A stretch of 64,000 nt of DNA from CAYPPG01 sp964412555 (GTDB lineage: Bacteria > Hinthialibacterota > Hinthialibacteria > Hinthialibacterales > Hinthialibacteraceae). The notes beneath the pieces were generated by a model that searched no databases, was not told the DNA's origin, and saw nothing but the letters and a program-made list of their open reading frames with translations. Location: NCBI GenBank assembly GCA_964412555.1, contig CAYPPG010000040.1, positions 6,177 through 70,176 of the forward strand. Direction: 5' to 3'. Positions 52,308 to 60,743 of this stretch are shown in pieces; positions within the stretch are counted from its first letter, which is position 1, and each line of letters opens with the position of its first letter. A program made the translations under genes and the position numbers.

Positions 52308-54953
52308 ATGAACTTTTCCGAATCCTTTGAAGCATTAACTGATTTCAAACCTTTTCCTTGGCAAGAGGCCTTATACAAACGCTTTATGGCGAATGATATC
52401 CCTTCCTCTTGTGCCATACCCACGGGGCTAGGCAAGACAAATGTGATCGCAATTTGGTTGATTGCGTATGCTAATGGTGCAAATGTTCCCCGTCGCCTAG
52501 TTTATGTGGTCAACCGGCGAACCGTTGTGGATCAAACTACTGAAGAAGCGGTTACACTCCGTAACAACTGTAAAAAAATAGGTATTGAGTACTTGGCTAT
52601 CAGTACTTTACGCGGACAATTCGCTGATAACCGTGAGTGGTCTGCTGATCCATCACGACCGGCAATAATCTGCGGCACAGTAGATATGATCGGCAGTCGA
52701 CTTCTCTTCAGTGGTTATGGATGCGGTTTTAAAACCAAACCAATGCACGCAGGATTTCTTGGACAGGATGCATTGCTCATCCATGACGAAGCACACCTTG
52801 AACCAGCATTCCAGAAATTAATCGATAGTATTCAAGAAGAACAGAGAAATGGTGAAAAGGTTGATCACAATCTATGGCCTAAATTGAATGTAATGGCATT
52901 GTCAGCAACCACACGAACGGATCAGGAAAATATTCCTATACCATTTGAATTGACAAAAGATGAACAGAATCCTCCTGATGTATTGCCATATCCACTGACG
53001 GAACCAATACACCATGTTTGGTGCCGTTTGAAAGCGAAGAAAAGAATACAACTGAAATCCACTACCCCAAAAAATATAGCGGATGAAATCGCAAAACGGG
53101 CTTTAGAATACAAGAATTCTCAATGTGCTGTAGTGATTTATGTGCAGACGATCGAGGATTTGAATAAAATTTATAGTTTTCTTGAGAAAAAAATTTCATC
53201 TGACCGGGTTCAGCAGCTTACAGGTACCATGCGCGGTAAAGAACGTGATGAAATGATCCAGCGGCCTATTTTTAAGCGCTTTTTAAAAGGTGCAGAAGAG
53301 GGAGAAACTGTGTATTTGGTTTGCACTTCAGCGGGGGAAGTCGGAATCGATATTACTGCTAATCACATGATTTGTGATCTTATGCCATTCGATAACATGG
53401 TTCAACGTTTTGGTCGTGTACACCGTTATGGTGTACCCATTGAGCATGAAGCGTGCATCGATGTTTTCTACCCAGATACTTTTGACGATAAAGACGCACT
53501 AGCACCAAGACGTAAAAAGACCCTCGAATTACTCAAATCTCTTAATGGCGATGTAAGTCCGCTTGCTTTGATGACCAAACTTGTTGCGAACGAAAAAAAG
53601 GATGCCTTCTCTCCTACTCCGACAATACTTCCAGCAACGGACATTCTTTTCGATGCCTGGGCAATGACGACAATTCGGGGGAAAATGCCAGGCCGTCCGC
53701 CTGTCGAGCCATATTTGCATGGTATCCGTGAATGGGAACCTCCGGAAACGCATGTCGCATGGCGTGAGGAAATTGAGATTTTAAATGATGAATTGCTGAA
53801 AAGATATAAACCAGAAGATTTGTTAGAGGATTATCCTCTTAAGCCTCATGAATTACTGAGAGATCGAAGCGATCGTGTTTTTGACAATCTCCAGATTCTC
53901 GCCGAGAAATATCCGAATGATCTCGTATGGACTGTGAACGAACATAATCAAGTAAATCCGAAATCACTGGGACAATTATTATTAAAAGATCAAAAGAGCC
54001 GATTAAAACCGGCTGAGATCAAAAAAAACGTTATATCACAGATTAGAAATACAACCATTATATTACCACCATCTATTGGAGGTTTAACAAAAGATGGAAC
54101 ATTAAATGGTAATACAATCTATATTGAATCCACAAAATATGACATTTCCGATGAATGGTATAACGAAAAGGAGCAACACCGGCGCATACGAGAATGGAGT
54201 GATTCGCGCATAGATGAACTGCCACAAGGTATGCGATTAATACGAACAATTGATACAAATCCCGATGCGGATGAAATCGAAACCAGTGAAGCTGAGACAG
54301 ATAGAAATCACTTCTGGCATTGGTATATACGACCTCACTCAGCGGACGATGACCTTACGAAGACATCCACCAAACCTGTACCATTAGAAATACATATAAA
54401 TGACGTCAAAAGGAGAATGAATAATATAATTGAAGAGATCAATTTACCCCCTGAACTTAAGCAAGCATTGATTGTTGCCGCTAGATTTCACGACTTAGGA
54501 AAAAAGCGCGAATACTGGCAGCGGAGTATCGGAAATCCTAATCCTAGCGACTGGTACGCTAAGTCTGGCAAGCGATGGATAACGCGTGAGATTTGTCCCA
54601 ATTATCGGCATGAATTCGGCTCTTTATTGGATATTTTTGATTCAAAACAAGAGTTCAGTATAGAAATCAATCAATGCAGCAATGAAATGAAAGAGGTCGT
54701 TTTGCATTTAATAGCAGCACACCACGGATTTGCTCGACCGCACTTTCCGAATGAGAATGCTTACGATCCTAACCATCCTGAAAGTGAATCTAACCGTGTT
54801 GCCACAGAAGTAATACAACGCTTCGCTCGTTTGCAGCGAAAGTATGGAAGGTGGGGATTGGCATATCTCGAATCATTGCTACGTGCTGCAGACTATGCAG
54901 CAAGCGCTGATCCCTCCACTTGCGTAGCGGATGAACAGGAGGAATCCTCATGA
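52308..54953 (+). CDS. cas3: Type I-G (I-U) Cas3 helicase with C-terminal HD nuclease
   Basis: An 881-residue interference nuclease-helicase. The helicase comes first: Walker A IPTGLGKT (about residues 42-49), DEAH box IHDEAHLEP (about 160), a region CTSAGEVGIDI and the motif VI-like FDNMVQRFGRVHRYG. The HD nuclease is at the C-terminus, with ARFHDLGKKREYW (His-Asp near residue 728) and downstream HLIAAHHGFARPHFP. This reversed order is the hallmark of type I-G (former I-U) Cas3. It would unwind and degrade DNA recognised by the Csb complex. It opens the operon and overlaps csb3 by four bases (ATGA). Confidence 0.95.
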   Translation: MNFSESFEALTDFKPFPWQEALYKRFMANDIPSSCAIPTGLGKTNVIAIWLIAYANGANVPRRLVYVVNRRTVVDQTTEEAVTLRNNCKKIGIEYLAISTLRGQFADNREWSADPSRPAIICGTVDMIGSRLLFSGYGCGFKTKPMHAGFLGQDALLIHDEAHLEPAFQKLIDSIQEEQRNGEKVDHNLWPKLNVMALSATTRTDQENIPIPFELTKDEQNPPDVLPYPLTEPIHHVWCRLKAKKRIQLKSTTPKNIADEIAKRALEYKNSQCAVVIYVQTIEDLNKIYSFLEKKISSDRVQQLTGTMRGKERDEMIQRPIFKRFLKGAEEGETVYLVCTSAGEVGIDITANHMICDLMPFDNMVQRFGRVHRYGVPIEHEACIDVFYPDTFDDKDALAPRRKKTLELLKSLNGDVSPLALMTKLVANEKKDAFSPTPTILPATDILFDAWAMTTIRGKMPGRPPVEPYLHGIREWEPPETHVAWREEIEILNDELLKRYKPEDLLEDYPLKPHELLRDRSDRVFDNLQILAEKYPNDLVWTVNEHNQVNPKSLGQLLLKDQKSRLKPAEIKKNVISQIRNTTIILPPSIGGLTKDGTLNGNTIYIESTKYDISDEWYNEKEQHRRIREWSDSRIDELPQGMRLIRTIDTNPDADEIETSEAETDRNHFWHWYIRPHSADDDLTKTSTKPVPLEIHINDVKRRMNNIIEEINLPPELKQALIVAARFHDLGKKREYWQRSIGNPNPSDWYAKSGKRWITREICPNYRHEFGSLLDIFDSKQEFSIEINQCSNEMKEVVLHLIAAHHGFARPHFPNENAYDPNHPESESNRVATEVIQRFARLQRKYGRWGLAYLESLLRAADYAASADPSTCVADEQEESS

Positions 54954-55747
54954 ACTATCCCGAACCTAATATTCAAATTAACGTAGACGTGACCAATCCT
55001 GGACAGTTTTTTGCTTGTTGTGGATTGTTGGAATTGGCGGATCGGCTGTGGGATGGAGCGGAAGGTTGGTTTGCGGAAAATGATCAAGTATTCCTGATCT
55101 CATGCAGTGGGACACTTGAAAGTCTTATTAATGCTATTGTAGAAGCAGAACTGATCCATGTCCGTCCGTCTGATCCATATTCCTCTCCGTTGATTATCAA
55201 TGCTCCATTCCGTTCACTTTCGATCGACTGGTGGGAAACGGATTTGACCGGTGCACGTGACTTGAAAGTCTGGGCGGGTACGATGGAGAGTTTCGGCATC
55301 GCCCAAGCTATGCAGCATGCCATGAAGGATCATCGTTTCCGTTATTCAGATCTGTTTGAAGTAGGAATGGTGGTTACTACACTGCAAGACCCTAGTAAAA
55401 AGAAAGAGCCGTACTATTTCGATGCGCGACGTACTCCCAACGCACATTCCCGCGATGTCGGTTTTTCGCCAAATAATCTGGGTATGACGACGATTGCACA
55501 TCCTGCTGTAGAACTTCTCTGCTTAATCGGGCTGCAAGTATCTCGTCCTCTGCATACAGCTGAATCACGGGTGTATGACTATTTCACATGGCATATCCCA
55601 TTGTTACCCAATTTACTCCTGGCTGCATCAACTGGATCACTCAATCTATCGGATACACGTACATATCGCTTTGAAAATTGGTTCCGTACAGGTCAGAAAA
55701 AACATAAGGCGTTTCGTTCAGCAATCCAAATAACAAAAGGAGTCTAA
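54950..55747 (+). CDS. csb3: Type I-G CRISPR protein Csb3 (Cas8u2-like subunit)
   Basis: A 265-residue protein whose N-terminus matches Csb3/GSU0052: VDVTNPGQFFACCGLLELADRLW, of which NPGQFF and CCGLLELADRLW are the key parts. It lies between cas3 and csb1, as in the Geobacter-type operon. It is proposed to be the large-subunit equivalent of the I-G effector complex, with roles in target recognition. The ATG overlaps the cas3 stop. It is much shorter than typical Cas8 proteins, which is normal for this subtype. Confidence 0.88.
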   Translation: MNYPEPNIQINVDVTNPGQFFACCGLLELADRLWDGAEGWFAENDQVFLISCSGTLESLINAIVEAELIHVRPSDPYSSPLIINAPFRSLSIDWWETDLTGARDLKVWAGTMESFGIAQAMQHAMKDHRFRYSDLFEVGMVVTTLQDPSKKKEPYYFDARRTPNAHSRDVGFSPNNLGMTTIAHPAVELLCLIGLQVSRPLHTAESRVYDYFTWHIPLLPNLLLAASTGSLNLSDTRTYRFENWFRTGQKKHKAFRSAIQITKGV

Positions 55748-55750
55748 TCA

Positions 55751-56869
55751 ATGTCAGAGTTAAACAAGTTTGATCACTACTTAAGTGACACTAGTCCTGC
55801 TGCTCTCGTTATCCGTGAGAATCTGATGCCAGTCGATGGACCGGACGGAGTGCTGTTTCCCGCCACATTTGCCGCTGGTGATGGTTTCCCTGGTGGATAC
55901 AATATCGATACATTTGGCGACGAGAAAAACGGCACGAATGTCTGTCTGATCGATAGTGTTGGCTCTCAGGCGAATCGGATTGAGCCTCTATTCATGAAGG
56001 CGATGTACCAGCACCTAGTTCCCCAGATTGTAGTTAAGGCTGGTGAGCATGAGGTGAACATTCTTGAAGTCGGCCATCGCGCGGGTGATGCTTTGTTCCG
56101 TTGCTCGCAGTTACAGCAGGAACTGCAAGATGCCTTCAAAGCGGTGTTGGCGGGTAATGCAGAACCGATGGCAAGGATCGCACCGACTTCGCTAATCTTC
56201 GGAGTATGGGATTCGCGTGATACTCAAGCGAAGTTGCCGCGACTGGTTTCATCAACCATACGAGCTTTTAATGTACGCCGCTTGACTCGTGGGGCTGTAT
56301 ATTTTCCACCTGTTGATTACGCAGAGATGGATGTATTCAGTGAAGAAGAAAAGGCAAAGGCTGAAGGCAACAATAAAAGTCCATTGGCCCAACGCGGATT
56401 TGTCCACAATCCAGCGTCGGGATCACATGGCGGAGTAATCGCCGATGGTGGTACACGTCGGGATATGACACTGGGCTTGGCGGCATTACGACAATTACAC
56501 GTTGGCAATAACACTGATAATACAATAGTTCTACGCCGGTATATTCTTGGTCTGTCGCTTGTCGCATTCACAGCTCAGTTCGATAACTATCTACGCCAAG
56601 GTTGCACACTCGTACTCAATCCTGATCAACCCCGAGAGTTTGTCGAGGTATTTCCAGACGGTCGGCGTCAACCTTGCGATATTACTCACGAAGCTGCATT
56701 AGAATTTGCTAACGAAGCGGCAAAAGCTTTTGGTGTGGGGGAGAATCGAACTGTCATGTTCGAGAAGGAACGCGCTAAACGCGACGTCAATACCGACGGA
56801 GAAAAGAAAGGTTCGAAAAAGCGTAGTAAGAAGACGAATACAGCAACGGATATTGTGGAGGAAAACTAA
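55751..56869 (+). CDS. csb1: Type I-G Cas7 backbone protein Csb1
   Basis: A 372-residue Csb1/GSU0053 homologue that forms the crRNA-binding backbone. The N-terminal family segment includes VLFPATFAAGDGFPGGYNID and CLIDSVGSQANRIEP. A later segment (RGFVHNPASGSHGGVIADGG, about 215-235) lies in a glycine-rich loop typical of the family. The C-terminal tail is Lys-rich (KKGSKKRSKKTNTA) and may contact RNA. It follows csb3 by three bases and its stop overlaps the csb2 start by one base (TAATG). Confidence 0.93.
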   Translation: MSELNKFDHYLSDTSPAALVIRENLMPVDGPDGVLFPATFAAGDGFPGGYNIDTFGDEKNGTNVCLIDSVGSQANRIEPLFMKAMYQHLVPQIVVKAGEHEVNILEVGHRAGDALFRCSQLQQELQDAFKAVLAGNAEPMARIAPTSLIFGVWDSRDTQAKLPRLVSSTIRAFNVRRLTRGAVYFPPVDYAEMDVFSEEEKAKAEGNNKSPLAQRGFVHNPASGSHGGVIADGGTRRDMTLGLAALRQLHVGNNTDNTIVLRRYILGLSLVAFTAQFDNYLRQGCTLVLNPDQPREFVEVFPDGRRQPCDITHEAALEFANEAAKAFGVGENRTVMFEKERAKRDVNTDGEKKGSKKRSKKTNTATDIVEEN

Positions 56870-58353
56870 TGCCGAACTTCCTTTGCATCACCATTCACTT
56901 CCTTCAACCGTTTAGCCATGGACGGGGTGATGGGGATGATCCGGAGTGGCCACCATCACCTCTTCGCTTGTTTCAAGCATTGGTTGCATCGTCTGCCGGA
57001 CGTTGGAATGAAAGAACTAAACTATCAAAAGCCATTCAAGCCCTGAATTGGCTTGAAGTTCAAACACCTCCTCAGATTGTATCTGAAGAAGCGGCGTGTC
57101 CGGATCGGCCCTATCGTCTATATGTCCCTGATAATTTGACAGATAAGGTAGCTACGTCATGGTCTAAAGGGGGGAAAGCAGACATTGCTGACTATCGGAC
57201 AGAAAAGGATGTACGTCCGATGCAGCTATCAGGAAAAAATGTTCACTATCTCTATTCTCTTACTAATAATCAATGCCCACACATAAACGTTCTTACCGAT
57301 GCAATACATAGCATTACTCATTTAGGTTGGGGAATTGATGTAGTTGTTGGTGATGCGCGCATAATGTCTGTTGAACAAGTAGCTGCGCTAGCTGGACATC
57401 GTTGGCAACCAACACCGATGGGTAATACACAGTTGCGTGTTCCGATAGATGGGACACTAAATGATCTGATGCACAAGCATGAAGCCTTCCTCAACCGTCT
57501 ATCAAGTGATGGATTTAGGCCGGTACCACCTTTGAAAGTCTTTCGATTAAGTGGCTACCGTCGCGATGACGAAGCGCTTCGACGTTCCTTTCGAATTTTT
57601 GAACTTCGCAATGACGATGGCTCGTTCTTCCACTACTCGCAAAGAAGAATCATTCACATCTCAGGTATGCTTCGCCATCTCGCGATTAAATTAATGAAAA
57701 AATCTCCCCCTGAAGGTGTGTCAGATGATTGGGTCGAAACTTATGTCGCTGGTCATTTAAAATCCGACGACATCAAGCACCGCCAGTTTTCTTATCTTCC
57801 CTTACCATCTATCGGGTATGTTTATACTAATCCATCGATAAGGAGAGTAATGATCGTCGCGCCATTAGGTGATGATCAATTATTGGAATATCTTACTCGA
57901 CGGCTGGAAGGAGCAAAACTAATTCCTACACCAGAAACAAAACTGAAAGATCCTCCCACGCTTGTTAGAGTAAAATATGATAAAGTGGCTTATTATTATA
58001 CTCGTCCTGCGAACATTTGGGCTAGTGTAACTCCGGTTATTCTTCCCGGACATGATGACCACAAACCAAAAAAGACGCGCAAATTGATTGAGAAAGCTTT
58101 GGCTCAAGCAGGTATTGAACAGGCTTGTGAATTTGAATGGAGCGCTTTCTCCCGTTTTCCAAAATCACTCTCTGCACATAAGTATGATCGAGACAAGAAA
58201 CCGACAGGATATTGGCGGCCAGAATACTTGCAAAGTAAGACAGCTGTACATTTGACGTTACGATTTAAAGACGATGTGAAAGTACCTGGTCCAATTACCA
58301 TCGGTGCTGGCCGTCATTGTGGTTTTGGAATATTTGCTGTTTGGGATGAATAA
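56869..58353 (+). CDS. csb2: Type I-G Cas5-Cas6 fusion protein Csb2
   Basis: A 494-residue Csb2/GSU0054 homologue. The N-terminal half, starting CITIHFLQPFSHGRGDGDDPEWPPSP (in parts ITIHFLQPFSHGR and DDPEWPPSPLRLFQAL), corresponds to the Cas5 part that caps the crRNA 5' handle. The C-terminal half ends in the glycine-rich loop GAGRHCGFGIF expected for the Cas6 RAMP fold that processes repeat RNA. It should cut at the base of the repeat hairpin. It is co-translated with csb1. The operon then has a 67-bp gap before the adaptation genes. Confidence 0.92.
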   Translation: MPNFLCITIHFLQPFSHGRGDGDDPEWPPSPLRLFQALVASSAGRWNERTKLSKAIQALNWLEVQTPPQIVSEEAACPDRPYRLYVPDNLTDKVATSWSKGGKADIADYRTEKDVRPMQLSGKNVHYLYSLTNNQCPHINVLTDAIHSITHLGWGIDVVVGDARIMSVEQVAALAGHRWQPTPMGNTQLRVPIDGTLNDLMHKHEAFLNRLSSDGFRPVPPLKVFRLSGYRRDDEALRRSFRIFELRNDDGSFFHYSQRRIIHISGMLRHLAIKLMKKSPPEGVSDDWVETYVAGHLKSDDIKHRQFSYLPLPSIGYVYTNPSIRRVMIVAPLGDDQLLEYLTRRLEGAKLIPTPETKLKDPPTLVRVKYDKVAYYYTRPANIWASVTPVILPGHDDHKPKKTRKLIEKALAQAGIEQACEFEWSAFSRFPKSLSAHKYDRDKKPTGYWRPEYLQSKTAVHLTLRFKDDVKVPGPITIGAGRHCGFGIFAVWDE

Positions 58354-58420
58354 TCCATTTTTAATTTTGCCATGCCATTCCATCCGTTGAGGGACATCAT
58401 GAGAAATGTGAGTTGCGATC

Positions 58421-60262
58421 ATGACCCCAACAACTATTACCCAACCATCCACCACTATCGCTCCGCCTGATCTCATTCCCGCGCGGATGCTCAATGAGTT
58501 TGCGTACTGTCCCCGTTTGTGCTATTTGGAATGGGTGCAGCAGGAATGGGAAGATAATGAATGGACGCTCGATGGGACCTTTCAGCATCGGCGGGTGGAC
58601 AAGCCCAGCGGGGGATTGCCCGATGCGGGGGAAGTCGAAGAACTGCCGGTCGAAGCGATTCATGCCCGGTCCGTTATGCTTTCCGGGGCGGAGTGCGGAT
58701 TTATCTCCAAGATGGATTTGATCGAAGGCGGGGGCGGGGCGGCTCGGCTCTCTCCGAAGGCTTGCTTGGATGATAAGCATGGGCAGACTTCGCTTGCCCA
58801 TGGTACCCGGGACGCTCAGGCTCTTCCTAGTTCCCCCTTAAAAGGGGGGGGAGATGGGATTGAGGTTATTCCGGTGGAATACAAGCGGGGGAAGGTACCG
58901 GATAATCCGGAAGGGTCGTGGGAGCCGGAGCGGGTACAGCTGTGTGCGCAGGCCATGATCTTGCGCGAAAACGGCTATTCCTGCCATACCGGTATCCTCT
59001 ATTATGTGCAATCCCGCCGGCGGGTTGAGATCGATATCGGCGACACCCTCGTAGCCCGAACGCGCGAACTGGCGGCGCAACTGCGCTTGGCGGTGCAATC
59101 CGGCACGATCCCGCCGCCACTGCAGGACAGCCCCAAATGCCAGGGATGTTCTCTGGTGGGGATTTGTCTTCCGGATGAAACGCTGTATACCTCGGCGCAT
59201 CCCGAAACGGCCGCCGAAGAAGATACCGTTCGCCGGCTGTATCCGGCGCGGGATGATGCGAGTCCGATGGTTGTGCAAGAGCAGGGCGCTTATGTCGGCA
59301 AATCCGGAGAAGAACTGACCGTCAAGAAGAAAGGGGAGAAATTGGGAAATGGGCGGCTCATCGATTTGTCTCATCTTTGCCTATATGGGAGCGTCCAGAT
59401 CAGCACGCAGGCGTTGCAGGAACTTTTGAAGCGGGGGATTCCGACACTCTTTTTCTCGTACGGCGGATGGTTTCACGGAATCTGCAACGGCATGCCCCAC
59501 AAGAACGTGGATTTACGCCGGCATCAGTTCCAGGCGGCGGGTGGGGAACAATCCTTGATCATCGCGCGCGTGTTGGTGCAGGATAAAATCCAAAACTGCC
59601 GCACGCTGCTGAAGCGCAACGGCGGGAACGGAAACGACACCGCTTTAAATGAATTGCGCCAAGCGGAGAAACTCGCCGGTACCGCAGAAAGACTCGAAAC
59701 ACTTCTCGGTTATGAAGGAAACGCCGGAAGGATTTATTTTCAGCATTTTTCGTCCATGATCAAGCCGAGGGAATCGCAAGAGGGCATTGCATCTTTCGAT
59801 TTCCAGTCGCGCAATCGGCGCCCCCCGCGTGATCCGGTGAATGCCCTGCTTTCGTTTGCGTATTCGCTGCTGGTGAAGGAGTTCACGATCACACTGTTGG
59901 CGGTGGGTTTCGATCCCTATCTGGGATTTTATCACCAACCCCGTTATGGACGGCCTGCGCTGGCCTTGGATATGATGGAACCGTTTCGGCCCTTGATCGC
60001 CGACTCTGTTGTCGTTTCATGTATCAACAAAGGCGTGATCCAAACCGGCGATTTTGTCCGTTCTGCCGGTGCGGTAGCATTGAAACCGGAAGCACGGAAA
60101 CGGTTTATCTTGGCTTATGAAAGCCGTATGGATACGTTGATTACGCATCCGGTTTTCAATTACCGCGTTAGTTACCGCCGGGTTCTCGAAGTGCAGGCCC
60201 GACTGCTTGCACGATACCTGTTGGGGGAATTGCCGAAACCGCCGGAATTCGTTACGAGGTGA
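58421..60262 (+). CDS. cas4-cas1: Cas4-Cas1 fusion adaptation protein with an in-frame insertion
   Basis: A 613-residue fusion typical of type I-G. The Cas4 part (about 1-255) has N-terminal Cys30 and Cys34 (AYCPRLCY), the nuclease motif VEYKRGK and the C-terminal iron-sulfur cluster CQGCSLVGIC (about 239-248). The Cas1 part has catalytic Glu in GYEGNAGRIYF (about 430), His in GFYHQPRYG (about 504) and Glu in DMMEPFRP (about 519). Between the DLIEGGGG segment (about residue 105) and VIPVEYKRGK, residues 109-146 are extra compared with what I recall of the family. The extra DNA contains a palindromic repeat and a short ccccctt-type block, all in frame. All active-site motifs remain, so the protein is probably active. 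Confidence 0.93.
   Translation: MTPTTITQPSTTIAPPDLIPARMLNEFAYCPRLCYLEWVQQEWEDNEWTLDGTFQHRRVDKPSGGLPDAGEVEELPVEAIHARSVMLSGAECGFISKMDLIEGGGGAARLSPKACLDDKHGQTSLAHGTRDAQALPSSPLKGGGDGIEVIPVEYKRGKVPDNPEGSWEPERVQLCAQAMILRENGYSCHTGILYYVQSRRRVEIDIGDTLVARTRELAAQLRLAVQSGTIPPPLQDSPKCQGCSLVGICLPDETLYTSAHPETAAEEDTVRRLYPARDDASPMVVQEQGAYVGKSGEELTVKKKGEKLGNGRLIDLSHLCLYGSVQISTQALQELLKRGIPTLFFSYGGWFHGICNGMPHKNVDLRRHQFQAAGGEQSLIIARVLVQDKIQNCRTLLKRNGGNGNDTALNELRQAEKLAGTAERLETLLGYEGNAGRIYFQHFSSMIKPRESQEGIASFDFQSRNRRPPRDPVNALLSFAYSLLVKEFTITLLAVGFDPYLGFYHQPRYGRPALALDMMEPFRPLIADSVVVSCINKGVIQTGDFVRSAGAVALKPEARKRFILAYESRMDTLITHPVFNYRVSYRRVLEVQARLLARYLLGELPKPPEFVTR
58778..58802. repeat. Palindromic repeat inside cas4-cas1
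   Basis: Arms CATGGGCA and TGCCCATG enclose GACTTCGCT, the same loop as at 1841-1849 and 48093-48101. The flanking GGTACCC matches the GCTACCC next to those copies. It lies in the coding frame within the Cas4 part, whereas all other copies are intergenic. Confidence 0.8.
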
Positions 60263-60268
60263 GAGATC

Positions 60269-60559
60269 ATGCGCCGTTTGTATGTAGTGATGTACGATAT
60301 CAGTAATCCGAAGCGTCTGCGGAAAGTCTTTCAAATCATGCGGGGCTTTGGTGATCATCTTCAACTATCCGTATTTCGGGCGGACCTTTCCCCGAAAGAG
60401 AGGGTACAGTTGATCATGAAACTGAATGCCGTGATTCATCATACGGAGGATCAGGTGTTGATCATCCCGATCGGCCCGGCGGGTGGAGAGATCGAAAAAG
60501 AAATCGAGGCATTAGGCCGGCCGTATGAAGAGTCGGACAATTCTGCTATAGTGATATAA
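60269..60559 (+). CDS. cas2: Cas2 adaptation protein
   Basis: A 96-residue Cas2 with the ferredoxin-like fold. The first strand YVVMYDISNPKRLRKV holds the conserved Asp10. FGDHLQLSVFRADLS and VLIIPIGPAG match Cas2 of types I-C/I-G. It forms the core integrase complex with the Cas1 part of the upstream fusion and starts 6 bp after that gene. It is followed directly by the leader and array. Confidence 0.95.
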   Translation: MRRLYVVMYDISNPKRLRKVFQIMRGFGDHLQLSVFRADLSPKERVQLIMKLNAVIHHTEDQVLIIPIGPAGGEIEKEIEALGRPYEESDNSAIVI

Positions 60560-60743
60560 TGGTAGATATTTTCATTCGAGAGCCGCAGTGGCGCGTTATC
60601 CCCAGGGGACGCTCGCTCTTTGAAAATACAGGACTTAGGTGTTGTATGAGAGTGAAATTAAAATTACAGTTATTAAAATATGAAGCCATTGCTCGAAAAA
60701 CAAGAGGATACTATAATAAATTCAGTACCTCCGGAAGGGGGCT
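60560..60743 (+). promoter_or_regulatory. CRISPR leader
   Basis: This 184-bp AT-rich stretch separates cas2 from the first repeat. It contains CTCTTTGAAAA near 60617, which is common in leaders. The end adjoining the array is GGAAGGGGGCT. An open frame starting at 60559 runs through it into the array and is not taken as a gene. The opposite end of the array has a degenerate repeat, which confirms that this is the leader side. Confidence 0.8.
60689..60717 (+). promoter_or_regulatory. Candidate promoter for the pre-crRNA
   Basis: A perfect TATAAT at 60712-60717 is preceded at 17 bases by TTGCTC at 60689-60694. The predicted start is about 20 bases before the first repeat and reads into the array. 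The minus-35 match is weak. Confidence 0.42.
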
